Assembly (NCBI RefSeq): GCF_013131805.1
Contig: NZ_JABJRC010000003.1
Span: 124,001 to 188,000, forward strand
Reading direction: 5' to 3'
Length of the DNA: 64,000 bases
Origin: Kribbella sandramycini
GTDB taxonomy: Bacteria > Actinomycetota > Actinomycetes > Propionibacteriales > Kribbellaceae
Part shown: positions 14,884-24,016 of the stretch, piece by piece
Layout: every line of letters starts with the position of its first letter
Numbering within the stretch: the stretch's first letter is position 1
Notes under the pieces: model-generated
Seen by the model: the letters and a program-made list of their open reading frames with translations, nothing else
What the model was told of the DNA's origin: nothing
The model's database searches: none
Made by a program: the position numbers and the translations under genes

Positions 14884-16311
14884 ATGAGGTTCGCCCGCCC
14901 CATCCTCAGCGTTCTGCTCGCCGCGGTCCTGACCGGCACGCTCGCCGGTCCCGCGCCCGCTGCCGAGCCGTCGGAGGTGACCGCGATGTCGCAGACGTTC
15001 CGCAACCCGGTGAACCCGTCGGCGGACCCGTCGCTGATGTTCCACAACGGGAAGTACTACGTCGCGACGACGCGCGGCGACCGGATCGGGATCTGGTCCT
15101 CGCCGAGTCTCGCGACGCTGCTGGCCCAGCCCGAGCAGGTCGTCTGGCGGGACAGCAACACCAGCCGCAACACGCAGATGTGGGCGCCGGCGTTCCGGCA
15201 CGTCGGGAACCGCTGGTACATCTACTACACGGCCTCGGACGGCGTCGACGCCAACCACCGGATGTACGTCCTGGAGTCCGCGGGCGACGACCCGCTCGGC
15301 CCGTACTCGTTCAAGGCGAAGATCGCCGACTTCGGCGAGTACGCGATCGACGGCGAGCCGATCACCGTGAACGGCCAGCAGTACTTCGTCTGGACCGGGC
15401 CCGGCCGCGGGATGGGCGGGCCGCAGCAGCTGTACATCGTCCGGATGAGCAACCCCTGGACAGCGACCGGCGGCCGGGTCGCGATCCCGGCGGACGGCGG
15501 CTGTCACGAGGTCCGGGAAGGACCGACGCCGATCTACGGCCAGAACCGGATCTTCCTGACCTACTCGACCTGTGACACCGGCAAGCCGGACTACCAGCTG
15601 TGGATGAAGAGCCTGGCCAACGACGCCGATCCGATGGTCGCGGCGAACTGGCAGCAACACCCCGGGCCGATCTTCTCCCGCAACGACAGCACCGGCGTCT
15701 GGGGCCCCGGCCACCACTCGTTCTTCAAGTCGCCGGACGGCACCGAGGACTGGATCGCCTACCACGGCAAGAACACCAGCACCTACACCTACGACTTCCG
15801 CACCTCCCGCGCGCAGAAGCTGACCTGGAACGCCGACGGGACGCCGAACCTCGGCAGCCCGCTCGCCGCCGGCGCCACCCAGGCCCTGCCGTCGGGCGAC
15901 CCCGGCTCGTCGAACTACTGGATCAACGATTTCGACGCCGGCACCGGGATGAACCAGGTCGAGTACGCCGGGAACTGGAGCTCCGGCTCCGGCTGCGGCA
16001 ACCAGTGCTTCTGGAGCAACGACCACTGGAGCAACGCGGTCAACGCCACCGCGACGATCCGGTTCACCGGCGCCAAGGTCGCGCTGCTCAGCGTCAAGGA
16101 CCGCGGCAACGGGATCGCCGCGATCTCCATCGACGGCGGGCCGGAACAACGCGTCGACTACTACAGCTCGATCCGGGTCGGCGAGCAGCTCACCTACCTG
16201 AGCCCCACCTTGGCGCCCGGACCGCACACCATCCGCATCCGCGTCACCGGCGACAAGAACGCGGCATCCTCCAACACCGTGATCAGCCTGGACCGGATCG
16301 AGGTGTACTGA
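14884..16311 (+). CDS. Secreted GH43-like glycoside hydrolase with C-terminal beta-sandwich
   Basis: 475 residues from ATG 14884 with GAAGAGG upstream. A Sec signal peptide spans about 1-27 (LAGPAPAAEP cleavage region). The catalytic five-bladed propeller covers about 38-320. NPSADPSLMFHNGKYYV carries the general-base Asp, WAPAFRHVGNRWYIYY the second Asp, and CHEVREGPTPI the general-acid Glu. A C-terminal region of about 140 residues with WSNDHWSNA and IRVTGDKN looks like a carbohydrate-binding beta-sandwich. GH43 enzymes usually release arabinose or xylose from plant polysaccharides. Its promoter region is shared with the divergent patatin and contains two TACAACGT repeats (from about 14811 and 14849). 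Confidence 0.85.
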   Translation: MRFARPILSVLLAAVLTGTLAGPAPAAEPSEVTAMSQTFRNPVNPSADPSLMFHNGKYYVATTRGDRIGIWSSPSLATLLAQPEQVVWRDSNTSRNTQMWAPAFRHVGNRWYIYYTASDGVDANHRMYVLESAGDDPLGPYSFKAKIADFGEYAIDGEPITVNGQQYFVWTGPGRGMGGPQQLYIVRMSNPWTATGGRVAIPADGGCHEVREGPTPIYGQNRIFLTYSTCDTGKPDYQLWMKSLANDADPMVAANWQQHPGPIFSRNDSTGVWGPGHHSFFKSPDGTEDWIAYHGKNTSTYTYDFRTSRAQKLTWNADGTPNLGSPLAAGATQALPSGDPGSSNYWINDFDAGTGMNQVEYAGNWSSGSGCGNQCFWSNDHWSNAVNATATIRFTGAKVALLSVKDRGNGIAAISIDGGPEQRVDYYSSIRVGEQLTYLSPTLAPGPHTIRIRVTGDKNAASSNTVISLDRIEVY

Positions 16312-16370
16312 GCTGCAGCTGACGCGCAACCGTTTGGAAAGGATGCGGGGTCGCCTGAGAGTATGGCTGG

Positions 16371-17069
16371 GTGAAGCGATCGCTACTGGGCCTCGGGCTG
16401 TTGCTCGTGGCCGCGGTCGGCGGCGCCGGCGGTTACCTCGCCGGCGAGAGCTTGCCACAGCAGACGACGTCCGCATCCGAAGGCGTGGCTCCGCTGGAGC
16501 CGATCAGCATCGCTCCGATCAAGAAGCCGTTGCCGGTCAAGACGCCCGTCCCGAGTGACATCCCGGCACTGCAGGCCGGGATGAACTACGGGCGGCACAG
16601 CTTCACCGTCATTCCGGGCGGCGTGCAGGTCCGGCTCGCGCTGGAGACGCCGAACGGGTGGAAGCTGACCCGTGATCCGAAGTCGCCCGGTGAGGTGAAG
16701 TTCCTGGAGGCGGATCGGGAGCGCGGGATCCGGGTCGAGGCCATCGAGCCGGTCGCCCAGTCGACCGACGAGATGATGGCGGCGCTCGAGATCGGCCTGA
16801 AGCAGAGCCAGCCGCCGGAGAACGACGTCCGCATTCTCGGCAAGACCACCGCCCGGCTCCGGACCGACAACGGCGAGCGGACCGTCTCGACGCTCACCTA
16901 CACCTACATTCCGAACCAGACGGTCCGGATGGTCATCGTGCGCTGGGTGGCGCTCGACGACGACAACGCGGCCACCGTCGAGATGAGTATCTCGGGTCTC
17001 CCGCAGGACGCCGCCGCCCTCAAGGAGATCGCCTCGAACGCGACCCGGTCGGTGCGTTCGGCCGGGTGA
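16371..17069 (+). CDS. Single-pass secreted protein of unknown function, paralogue 1 of 3
   Basis: 232 residues from GTG 16371. It has an N-terminal membrane anchor or uncleaved signal (about 4-24), a Pro-rich linker (about 45-65) and one exported domain (about 70-230). It shares with the next two genes a block near ALQAGMNYGRHSF, a VIVRWVA strand and a C-terminal GLPQDAAALKEI helix. The fold may be of the PsbP/Mog1/LpqN type seen in actinobacterial exported proteins, but this is inference. The three genes are on the same strand with 75-88 bp gaps and face the Ser/Thr kinase at 18881. Confidence 0.75.
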   Translation: MKRSLLGLGLLLVAAVGGAGGYLAGESLPQQTTSASEGVAPLEPISIAPIKKPLPVKTPVPSDIPALQAGMNYGRHSFTVIPGGVQVRLALETPNGWKLTRDPKSPGEVKFLEADRERGIRVEAIEPVAQSTDEMMAALEIGLKQSQPPENDVRILGKTTARLRTDNGERTVSTLTYTYIPNQTVRMVIVRWVALDDDNAATVEMSISGLPQDAAALKEIASNATRSVRSAG

Positions 17070-17144
17070 GAACTTTCACCGGTTCCACACCGACGCCCTA
17101 AGGTATGAACTTGGCGTTTCAGGGCGATCGAGGTGGGGAGGGAC

Positions 17145-17831
17145 GTGGCGAGGACCTGGACCAGGCGCGCGCTGCTCGGGTCGGGGCTGGTCGTGCTGAC
17201 CGGTGTCGGCGGGGCGGGCGGCTACGGCGTCGGCATTTACCTCGACAACGATGCGACGACCGTCTCCGATGCCGCCGACCCGGTCGCGCTGCCGAAAGGT
17301 TCCCGGGCGTCGGCGCCGGCGAAGAGGGTCGTGCCCGATACGACCAAGGCGCTGAGCGCGGATTCGCTGAACTACAAGACCCGGGAGTTCGTCGTCACCG
17401 AGGCGGTGAAATCCGCGGTCCGGGTGCGGGTGCCGTCGAACTGGTCGTACACGTTGCCGGAGCCGAAGGTCGGGCGGTTCACCGATCCGACCGGCCGACG
17501 GTACATCCGGATCGGCGCCGGCTTCGCGCTGGACCGGTCGCCGGAGCAGCGAATGGCCACCAAGATGTCCGATCTGAACTCGGTCCCGGCCGATCAGATG
17601 CTGACGATCAAGTCCTCGGACGTCGATCCGCAGACCAAGTCGGCCACACTCGTCTACACGTTCGTGCCGGAGAACGTCGTCCGGCATGTCATCGTCCGCT
17701 GGGTGGCCAACGGCAACGGGGACTGCATGTTCGAGCTCGCCGTGACCGGCCTCCCGCAGGACCGGGTTGCCCTCGAGGCCATCCTGAAACAGGCCGAAGA
17801 GTCGGCCTATCGGGAAGATTCCGACCTCTAG
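17145..17831 (+). CDS. Single-pass secreted protein of unknown function, paralogue 2 of 3
   Basis: 228 residues. GTG 17145 was chosen over GTG 17133 because a GGGGAGGGAC ribosome site precedes it and the resulting MARTWTRRALL start matches paralogue 3. Membrane anchor about 10-30, linker about 40-60, exported domain about 65-225 with NYKTREFVV, VIVRWVANGNG and GLPQDRVALEAI in the same order as its neighbours. ADPVALPKGSRASAPAK in the linker suggests a wall-spanning spacer. No catalytic motif is visible. Followed by a CCGGTTG/CAACCGG hairpin. Confidence 0.75.
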   Translation: MARTWTRRALLGSGLVVLTGVGGAGGYGVGIYLDNDATTVSDAADPVALPKGSRASAPAKRVVPDTTKALSADSLNYKTREFVVTEAVKSAVRVRVPSNWSYTLPEPKVGRFTDPTGRRYIRIGAGFALDRSPEQRMATKMSDLNSVPADQMLTIKSSDVDPQTKSATLVYTFVPENVVRHVIVRWVANGNGDCMFELAVTGLPQDRVALEAILKQAEESAYREDSDL

Positions 17832-17854
17832 CCCCGCCTTCACGAAACTGTTAC

Positions 17855-17871
17855 CCGGTTGATGCAACCGG
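17855..17871. terminator. Short hairpin between paralogues 2 and 3
   Basis: CCGGTTG (17855-17861) and CAACCGG (17865-17871) form a perfect 7-bp stem with an ATG triloop, 24 bp after the stop of paralogue 2. There is no T-tract, so it may be a weak terminator or an mRNA processing hairpin. Confidence 0.35.
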
Positions 17872-17919
17872 AGGCCGGCCCAGCTAGTCCTTGTCTATGA
17901 CTGGGGAGGTGGGGCAGGT

Positions 17920-18663
17920 ATGGCACGTCGGGGGACGGCTTTACTGGCATCCGGGCTGATGGCGATCGTCGCCCTCGGCGGCGCGAGCGGGTACGGGATC
18001 GGCTGGCTGAGCTCGGTCGAGCAGCCGGGCCGGACGCCGTCCGGGTCGGCGCTGCCGATCAGCGGGCCGAAGCTGCCGGCCGGCACCACGACGCCGTCGG
18101 CCACGCCGACGCCGAGCGCCACGCCCAGCGGTCCGTTGCGCAAGATCGTGCCGGACGACACGGCGGCGCTGCGGGCCGGCGAGCTGACCTACAAGACCCG
18201 GATCTTCAGCGTGCAGAAGGTGCTGAAATCCAAGCTGCTCGTGAAGGTCCCGGCCGACTGGACGTTCTCGCAGCCGGACCCGCCGGTCACCGGGCGGTTC
18301 ACCGACCCGACCGGCAAGCGCTGGATCCGGCTCGAGGCCGGGTTCACGATCGAGCGGCCGCCGGCCGAGTCGATGGCGCAGCGCGAGGCGCAGCTGGCCG
18401 CGAACCGGCAGCTGACGATCATCTCGAAGACCGTCACGCAGACCTCCGCGACGCTGGTCTACACCTACGTGCCGCCGGCCGCGCAGGCGCCGATCGCGAA
18501 CCTGCGCTACGTGATGGTGCGCTGGATCGCCGACGAGAGCGGGAACGTCGCCGTCGAGATGAGCTCCACCGGGCTGCCCCAGGACAAGGCAGCCCTCGCG
18601 GAGGTGCTCGACAAGGCGACCGACACCGTCATCCGGCGCGACGGGGCGCTCTCGCCGTCCTGA
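17920..18663 (+). CDS. Single-pass secreted protein of unknown function, paralogue 3 of 3
   Basis: 247 residues from ATG 17920 with GGGGAGGTGGGGCAGGT upstream, a clear start. Membrane anchor about 8-28, the longest linker of the three (Ser/Thr/Pro-rich, with repeated TPSATP-type units, about 40-65), then the same exported domain: LTYKTRIFSV, VMVRWIADESG and GLPQDKAALAEV. Serine/threonine-rich linkers of exported actinobacterial proteins can be glycosylated or phosphorylated, which is notable beside a Ser/Thr kinase and a sigma factor. Function unknown. Confidence 0.75.
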   Translation: MARRGTALLASGLMAIVALGGASGYGIGWLSSVEQPGRTPSGSALPISGPKLPAGTTTPSATPTPSATPSGPLRKIVPDDTAALRAGELTYKTRIFSVQKVLKSKLLVKVPADWTFSQPDPPVTGRFTDPTGKRWIRLEAGFTIERPPAESMAQREAQLAANRQLTIISKTVTQTSATLVYTYVPPAAQAPIANLRYVMVRWIADESGNVAVEMSSTGLPQDKAALAEVLDKATDTVIRRDGALSPS

Positions 18664-18709
18664 GCGTCGCGCCGGAGATGGTTGCGCTGAGCAAGAATTA
18701 ACTGACGGC

Positions 18710-18826
18710 TCAGCAATCAGCGGGCCAGATGGTGCGGAAGATCTGGTAGCGCAGGCGGTAGAACCGGCGGCGGGTGGACTGGATCAGGGCAGGGGACGGC
18801 CGGAGCCGTTCCGTGGGGATGCGCAC
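18710..18826 (-). CDS. Possible 38-residue Arg-rich peptide downstream of the kinase
   Basis: A GTG start at 18826 has a very good GAGGAAATCCC ribosome site. The product is VRIPTERLRPSPALIQ... with ten arginines, RRRFYRLRYQIF in the middle and a C-terminal WPADC. It lies 54 bp after the Ser/Thr kinase stop on the same strand. Its stop overlaps a GCTGAGC/GCTCAGC inverted repeat (18686-18714) that may be the terminator. It is too short for family assignment; the ribosome site and position are the only support. Confidence 0.4.
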   Translation of the reverse strand: MRIPTERLRPSPALIQSTRRRFYRLRYQIFRTIWPADC

Positions 18827-18880
18827 GGGATTTCCTCGGACATACTCGTACTACTGGGCAGGAAGCCCATCCGCCCGGGG

Positions 18881-20542
18881 TCAGCCGATTTCCACCGAGT
18901 TCGCGATCTCGACCGCGCGCTCGCGGTCCTCGCTCGACATCAGGATCTGGATGAGCATCGAGTTACTGGTCCCCGTCGCCAGCACTCGTTGGAGGAGCAT
19001 ACCCTTTCCGCCGCCACACTCTGTCGAGATCTGGTCACGGACGGGGTGACCCTTGGCATCCGTCCCCGTACTCGCCGGCTCGATCCGGCCGCACTGGAAG
19101 CTGGGCGACGTCCCGAACTGGACGCGGTCGTACCGCACGCCGGTGTACCCGAGGAAGATCCCGGAGCCGACCCCCTGACCCCACCTCTCGTCCTCGCTGA
19201 TGCGCACCGCCGGCTGCGGCTTGATCCCACCCGGCGGCTGCCACTGCGACTCGGCCCTCGACTGCATCCAGCCCCGCGGCACATTCACGTCCAGATAACC
19301 GAGGTCGTTCAGCACCAGCTGCCGATCCTGCACATAACTCTGCGCCCGCTGCCCCCCGAACCCGGCCCCCGCGCCCAACACCAACGCAGCCACCCCCACC
19401 AGCACCCGCCGCCCCCACCGCTTCTTCTTCTTGACGGAAGCCGGCTCGGTCGGGGTCAGGTTCGCAACGGCCTGCGGTTCGGCCGTGGGCTCCGGAGGGA
19501 GCTCCAAGCGCGCTGCCGCGGTGGTCTCGGTCTCCTCTTTCGCTGCCGGCTCGGTGGTCGGCTGAACCTCGAGGGCACTCTCGACGACAGACTCAGGCTC
19601 GGGGTGAGCCGGCTGGGTGGTGGCGCCGGGTTTGGCGAGGGTGGGTTGGTTGGCGTCGGAGAGGGCGGTGGGTTGGCCTTCTTCGGGTGGGCCGGTGAAG
19701 ATCAGCGGGGCGACGAAACCGTGGGTGGTCTCGTCGAGGCCGCCGACGAGCTCGCGGGTGAAGGACTGGACGTCCGGCCAGCGGTTCTCCCGGTCGGGGT
19801 CGAGGGCGCGGACGATCGCGGCGTCGATCTTGTCCGGGACGGCGAAGCCCAGGGAGCTCGGCGGCGGGGCGGCGGCGACCCGGCCGGCCGCGCCCAGGCC
19901 GTCGACCTGATGCGGTGAGCGGCCGGTCAGGGCGGCGTACGCGACGGCGCCGAGGGAGTACTGGTCGGCGCGCTGGTCGAGCCGCTCACCGAGGGCCTGC
20001 TCAGGGGCGACGTACGACGGGGTGCCGCCGGGGAGCGTGATCCGGGACACCTCGTCCAGGGACTTGCCGAGGCCGAGATCGGACAGGACCGCGCGCTCGC
20101 CGTCGTCGTCGGTGCTGCGGAAGAGCACGTTGGCGGGTTTCACGTCGCGGTGCAGCAGCCCGCGCCGGTGCAGCGCCTGGAGGCCCCGGCCGACCTGGAC
20201 GACGACGTCGACCGCCACGGGCAGCGGCAGCGGCTCCTTCTTCAGCCGATCGGCCAGCGTGCCCCGGTCGGCGTACGTCAGGACCAGGAAGGGACGGCCG
20301 TCCTCCAGCTCACCGACGTCGTGGACCTGGACGACGTGCTCGGACTCGACCCGGCGGAGGAACCGGCCCTCCTCCAGGAAGCGGCGCCGGACCGAGTCGT
20401 CGTGCCCCCAGTTGTCGGCGAGCACCTTGATCGCGACCTCGGCGTCCAGTTGCTCATCGTGAGCGAGCCATACCGTAGCGAAACCGCCTGAGCCCAGGCG
20501 TCGGCGCACGACATAACGACCTAGTCTGGTTGGAACCCCCAT
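18881..20542 (-). CDS. Transmembrane Ser/Thr protein kinase with exported C-terminal domain
   Basis: 553 residues from ATG 20542 (ATG 20551 is also possible; neither has a strong ribosome site). Kinase domain about 1-270: glycine loop GSGGFATVW, AIKVL lysine, HRDVKPANVL catalytic loop, DLG in place of DFG (LSDLGLGKS), and APEQALG. A Pro/Glu/Thr-rich juxtamembrane stretch (about 285-400) with KKKKRWGRR leads into one membrane segment (about 405-425). The exported domain of about 125 residues has a Cys pair. It resembles in size and topology the three secreted paralogues next door. It is divergent from an ECF sigma gene, suggesting a shared cell-envelope signalling module. Confidence 0.9.
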   Translation of the reverse strand: MGVPTRLGRYVVRRRLGSGGFATVWLAHDEQLDAEVAIKVLADNWGHDDSVRRRFLEEGRFLRRVESEHVVQVHDVGELEDGRPFLVLTYADRGTLADRLKKEPLPLPVAVDVVVQVGRGLQALHRRGLLHRDVKPANVLFRSTDDDGERAVLSDLGLGKSLDEVSRITLPGGTPSYVAPEQALGERLDQRADQYSLGAVAYAALTGRSPHQVDGLGAAGRVAAAPPPSSLGFAVPDKIDAAIVRALDPDRENRWPDVQSFTRELVGGLDETTHGFVAPLIFTGPPEEGQPTALSDANQPTLAKPGATTQPAHPEPESVVESALEVQPTTEPAAKEETETTAAARLELPPEPTAEPQAVANLTPTEPASVKKKKRWGRRVLVGVAALVLGAGAGFGGQRAQSYVQDRQLVLNDLGYLDVNVPRGWMQSRAESQWQPPGGIKPQPAVRISEDERWGQGVGSGIFLGYTGVRYDRVQFGTSPSFQCGRIEPASTGTDAKGHPVRDQISTECGGGKGMLLQRVLATGTSNSMLIQILMSSEDRERAVEIANSVEIG

Positions 20543-20557
20543 ACAGGGCATTATGTA
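20530..20557 (+). promoter_or_regulatory. Candidate promoter of the sigma-MFS-dha unit
   Basis: TTGGAA (20530-20535) and TATGTA (20552-20557) with a 16-bp spacer, 45 bp upstream of the sigma factor ATG. The -35 falls inside the 5' end of the divergent kinase gene. Inferred from consensus only. Confidence 0.35.
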
Positions 20558-20602
20558 GTAAGGAGAGTCCCTCCCCGGGGCCGATCGACAGCAAAGGCGC
20601 AG

Positions 20603-21163
20603 ATGAGCGAGAGCACCAGCCCGACCGACGACCTCGGAGTCCTGGCCGAGCGGGCCAAGGACGGCGACCGGAACGCGATGGACGACCTGCTCCGCCAGGT
20701 CCATCCGCGCGTCCTGCGGATCTGCCGCAGCGTGCTGCCCTACTCCGCGGACGCGGAGGACGCCGCCCAGGAGGCGCTGCTCAACATCGCGACCAAGATC
20801 GGCACCTACTCCGGCCGGAGCAGCTTCTCGACCTGGGTGCACTCGGTCGCGGCGAACTCGGCCCGCTCGACCTACCGCAAGCTGAAGCGGACGGCCCAGG
20901 CCGCGCACAACCCGGAGACGATGGAGAAGCCGGACCCGCGGACGACGTCCGTCATCGCCGGCACCCGCCTGGACCTCCTGGAGGCCCTGGAGACGCTCGA
21001 ACGCGACCGCCCGCAGATGGTCACCCCGCTCGTCCTGCGCGACGTCTACGGGCTGTCCTACGAGGAGATCGCGGCCGAGGTCGGCGCCCCGCTGGGCACG
21101 GTCAAGTCCCGGATCCACGACGCCCGTGAGGTCGTCCGGCCGCTGCTGCGCCCGAAAGACTGA
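20603..21163 (+). CDS. ECF-type RNA polymerase sigma factor
   Basis: 186 residues from ATG 20603 with AAAGGCGCAG upstream. Only sigma regions 2 (about 25-95; ADAEDAAQEALLNIATKIGTYSG) and 4 (about 125-182; LSYEEIAAEVGAPLGTVKSRI) are present, the ECF pattern. No anti-sigma gene follows; instead an MFS gene begins 14 bp later. The divergent transmembrane kinase is the nearest candidate partner, as in ECF groups controlled by Ser/Thr phosphorylation. The unusual ordering sigma-MFS-dhaKLM suggests one long transcript. Confidence 0.92.
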   Translation: MSESTSPTDDLGVLAERAKDGDRNAMDDLLRQVHPRVLRICRSVLPYSADAEDAAQEALLNIATKIGTYSGRSSFSTWVHSVAANSARSTYRKLKRTAQAAHNPETMEKPDPRTTSVIAGTRLDLLEALETLERDRPQMVTPLVLRDVYGLSYEEIAAEVGAPLGTVKSRIHDAREVVRPLLRPKD

Positions 21164-21177
21164 CCACTCGGGGGCTG

Positions 21178-22401
21178 TTGCGGAACAGCGACTACCTGAA
21201 GCTGCTCAGCGGCCAGTCGATCAGCTCGGTCGGCTCGGCGATGAGCGGCTTCGTCTTCACCCTGCTCGCGCTGTCCATCACGGGTTCCCCCGTCCAGGCC
21301 GGTCTGGTCGGTACGGCGTCCGCCCTCGGGGGAACTCTGATGGCGCTGCCCGGCGGCGCCTTGGCCGACCGGCTGAACCGGCGGGCGCTGATGGTCGGCT
21401 ACAGCGTCGCCGGGACGCTGCTGTTCGGCTCGGTCGCGGTCGCCGGCTGGCTCGACGCGCTGACGCTACCGCATCTGATCGCGGTCGGTCTGCTGAACGG
21501 CGCGGGCTATTCGGTCTTCATGCCCGCCGAGACCGGCGCGCTGCGGCAGATCGTCGAGCCGGCCCACCTCGGTACGGCGCTCGCGGCGAACAACGGCCGT
21601 GAGCACGCGGCCGGGCTGATCGGCGCTCCGCTGGGCGGCCTGCTCTACTCGGTCGGCCGGACGCTCCCGATCGCCGTCGACGCGGTGTCGTACCTGGTGA
21701 TGACGTTCCTGCTGGCCTCGATCCGGCGCCCGCTCCCGGCCGCGCCGCCGGACGGCGGCCGGCACGAGCCGATCCTGCGCGCCGTCCGGACCGGATTGGC
21801 CTTCATTTTCGGGCAGCCGGCCCTGCGGACGATCGGGATCGTGTCGACCGTGCTCAACTTCGCCGGGACCGGCGTCCTGCTGGTGCTCATCCTGAGCATG
21901 CAGCAGCGGGGCGTTCCGGCGTCCGTGATCGGGCTGCTGACCACCTCGATGGGCGTCGGCGGGGTGCTGGGCGCGATCGCGGCGCCGAAGCTGCTGGCGA
22001 CGTTCAGCGTCGGCCGACTCGCGGTCTGCGGCGGCTGGATCGTCGCGCTCGCGCTCGGCGCCACCGCATTCAGCACCGATCCGGCCGTGCTGATCGCGCT
22101 CCCGGCGTTCGGCTTCTTCCTGCTGCCCGCGGTGAACTCCGGCCTGTTCGGCTACCAGATGCTGGTCACACCGGATCAGCTGCAGGGCCGCGCGAAGAGC
22201 GCGGTGATGTTCCTGGCGAACGGCGTCAACCCGCTGGCGCCGCTACTGGGCGGATTCCTGCTCGCGACCGCCGGTGCGCAGCGGGCATTGCTGGCCTTCG
22301 GGGCGCTGTTCGTGGCCGGTGCGGTACTGCTCACGTTCAGCCGGTCGATCCGGAAGATCCCGTTGCTCTCGACCGTGAGCAATGCTCAGATGGGGGCATG
22401 A
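21178..22401 (+). CDS. MFS transporter (drug/exporter type)
   Basis: 407 residues with about 12 membrane segments, from TTG 21178 preceded by TCGGGGGCTG. Motif A-like [13 protein letters not shown] lies between segments 2 and 3. The sequence resembles the small-molecule exporter branch (enterobactin-exporter-like), with no substrate-specific motif. It starts 14 bp after the sigma gene and overlaps the dhaK start by 4 bp (ATGA), so it is translationally coupled on both sides. Its substrate is unknown; export of a toxic triose or of an unrelated drug is possible. Confidence 0.85.
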   Translation: MRNSDYLKLLSGQSISSVGSAMSGFVFTLLALSITGSPVQAGLVGTASALGGTLMALPGGALADRLNRRALMVGYSVAGTLLFGSVAVAGWLDALTLPHLIAVGLLNGAGYSVFMPAETGALRQIVEPAHLGTALAANNGREHAAGLIGAPLGGLLYSVGRTLPIAVDAVSYLVMTFLLASIRRPLPAAPPDGGRHEPILRAVRTGLAFIFGQPALRTIGIVSTVLNFAGTGVLLVLILSMQQRGVPASVIGLLTTSMGVGGVLGAIAAPKLLATFSVGRLAVCGGWIVALALGATAFSTDPAVLIALPAFGFFLLPAVNSGLFGYQMLVTPDQLQGRAKSAVMFLANGVNPLAPLLGGFLLATAGAQRALLAFGALFVAGAVLLTFSRSIRKIPLLSTVSNAQMGA

Positions 22402-23402
22402 AGAAGCTCATCAACGACCCTGCCGATGTTGTGAGTGAAGCGCTGCTCGGGATGGCGGCCGCGCACCCGGACCGGCTGCGGGTGGACCACGAGAACCGGA
22501 TCGTCTACCGCAAACAGGAGCCGCGCCCGGGGAAGGTCGGGCTGATCTCCGGCGGCGGTTCCGGGCACGAGCCGCTGCACGGCGGGTTCGTCGGGCTCGG
22601 CATGCTGGACGCCGCCTGCGCGGGTGAGGTCTTCACCTCCCCGGTGCCGGACCAGATGATGGCCGCGACCAAGGCGGTCGACGCGGGCGCCGGCGTCCTG
22701 CACATCGTGAAGAACTACACCGGCGACGTGATGAACTTCGAGATGGCTGCCGAGCTGGCCGCCGCGGACGCCGGGACGGAGGTCCGGTCGGTGGTGACGA
22801 ACGATGACGTCGCCGTCCAGGACAGCCTGTACACGGCCGGCCGGCGCGGGGTCGGCGTCACCGTGCTGCTGGAGAAGATCGTCGGCGCGGCCGCCGAGGA
22901 GGGTCGCTCACTGGCCGAGGTCGCGGAGCTCGCGCAGCGGGTGAACGACCAGGGCCGCAGTATGGGGATGGCGCTCACGTCGTGCACGGTCCCGGCCGCG
23001 GGGAAGCCGACGTTCGAGCTGGCCGAGAACGAGATGGAGGTCGGGATCGGCATCCACGGCGAGCCCGGCCGGCAACGGTTGCCGCTGGCGCCGGCGCGCG
23101 AGGTGGCCGCACTGCTGGTCGACCCGGTGCTGTCCGATCTGCCTTACGGTCAAGGCGATTCGGTGATTGCCTTCGTCAACGGCATGGGCGGGACGCCGTT
23201 GCTGGAGCTCTACCTGATGTACAACGAGGTGGCGCAGCTCCTGGATCGAGCCGGGATCACCGTCGCCCGGTCGCTGGTCGGCAACTACATCACCTCGCTG
23301 GAGATGGCCGGCTGCTCGGTGACGCTGCTGAAGGTCGATGACGAGCTGGTCCGGTTGTGGGACGCGCCGGTGAACACCCCGGGGCTGCGGTGGGGCGCAT
23401 GA
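22398..23402 (+). CDS. dhaK: Dihydroxyacetone kinase, substrate-binding subunit DhaK
   Basis: 334 residues, starting at the ATG that overlaps the MFS stop. DhaK binds dihydroxyacetone covalently as a hemiaminal on a histidine. The conserved [11 protein letters not shown] and the IGIHGEPG histidine are both present. With DhaL and the PTS protein DhaM it phosphorylates dihydroxyacetone to DHAP in the cytoplasm using PEP, not ATP. Length and motifs are those of the PTS-dependent type. It overlaps dhaL by 4 bp. Confidence 0.96.
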   Translation: MKKLINDPADVVSEALLGMAAAHPDRLRVDHENRIVYRKQEPRPGKVGLISGGGSGHEPLHGGFVGLGMLDAACAGEVFTSPVPDQMMAATKAVDAGAGVLHIVKNYTGDVMNFEMAAELAAADAGTEVRSVVTNDDVAVQDSLYTAGRRGVGVTVLLEKIVGAAAEEGRSLAEVAELAQRVNDQGRSMGMALTSCTVPAAGKPTFELAENEMEVGIGIHGEPGRQRLPLAPAREVAALLVDPVLSDLPYGQGDSVIAFVNGMGGTPLLELYLMYNEVAQLLDRAGITVARSLVGNYITSLEMAGCSVTLLKVDDELVRLWDAPVNTPGLRWGA

Positions 23403-24016
23403 TCGATAAATTCGCCGCTTGGCTGCGGGATTCCGCACAGGTGCTGCACGACAATGCGGCGTACCTCACAGAGCTCGACTCGGCGATCGGGGATGCCGAT
23501 CACGGCGCGAACCTGGATCGTGGATTCGGCGCCGTCGTCGCGGTGCTCGACGAGACCTCGTTCGGTTCCGTCGACGAACTGCTGAAGAAGGCCGGGATGA
23601 CACTGGTGAGCAAGGTCGGGGGTGCGAGCGGGCCGTTGTACGGAACGTTCTTCCTGCGCTTCGGCACCGCGCTCGCGGGCGCCGAGCTGACCCCGGTGTC
23701 GATCGGCGAAGGACTGCGGGCCGGCGTCGGGGGGATCCTCGCGCGCGGCAAAGCTGAACTGGGGGACAAAACCATGTACGACGCCTGGGCTCCGGCCCTT
23801 GATGCGTATGACGCCGTGGTCGCGAGCGGCGGTGATCTCGAAGCAGCGCTGACTGCTGCGGCCGAGGCCGCGGCGAAGGGCCGGGACGCGACCGTCCCAC
23901 TGGAGGCCCGGAAGGGCCGCGCCAGCTACCTGGGCGAGCGAAGCGTCGGCCACCAGGATCCGGGCGCAACCAGTACGACCCTGCTGCTTGAGTCGGCCGC
24001 GCGGACGCTCGCATGA
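23399..24016 (+). CDS. dhaL: Dihydroxyacetone kinase, ADP-binding subunit DhaL
   Basis: 205 residues from ATG 23399, inside the dhaK stop (ATGA). DhaL keeps a tightly bound ADP that is re-phosphorylated by DhaM and passes the phosphate to dihydroxyacetone on DhaK. The nucleotide/Mg site [16 protein letters not shown] (near residue 28) has all three aspartates. The phosphate-loop [12 protein letters not shown] and the C-terminal GHQDPGA are present. It overlaps the next gene by 4 bp. Confidence 0.96.
   Translation: MIDKFAAWLRDSAQVLHDNAAYLTELDSAIGDADHGANLDRGFGAVVAVLDETSFGSVDELLKKAGMTLVSKVGGASGPLYGTFFLRFGTALAGAELTPVSIGEGLRAGVGGILARGKAELGDKTMYDAWAPALDAYDAVVASGGDLEAALTAAAEAAAKGRDATVPLEARKGRASYLGERSVGHQDPGATSTTLLLESAARTLA

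Noticed and set aside
17067..17081. GGTGA/TCACC hairpin at the end of paralogue 1
   Set aside because: Stem of about five bases with a bulge overlapping the stop codon; too weak to call a terminator.
20603..22401. Sigma factor and MFS as a drug-resistance island from transfer
   Set aside because: Base composition and start/stop coupling look like the surrounding genes, so there is no evidence of recent transfer.
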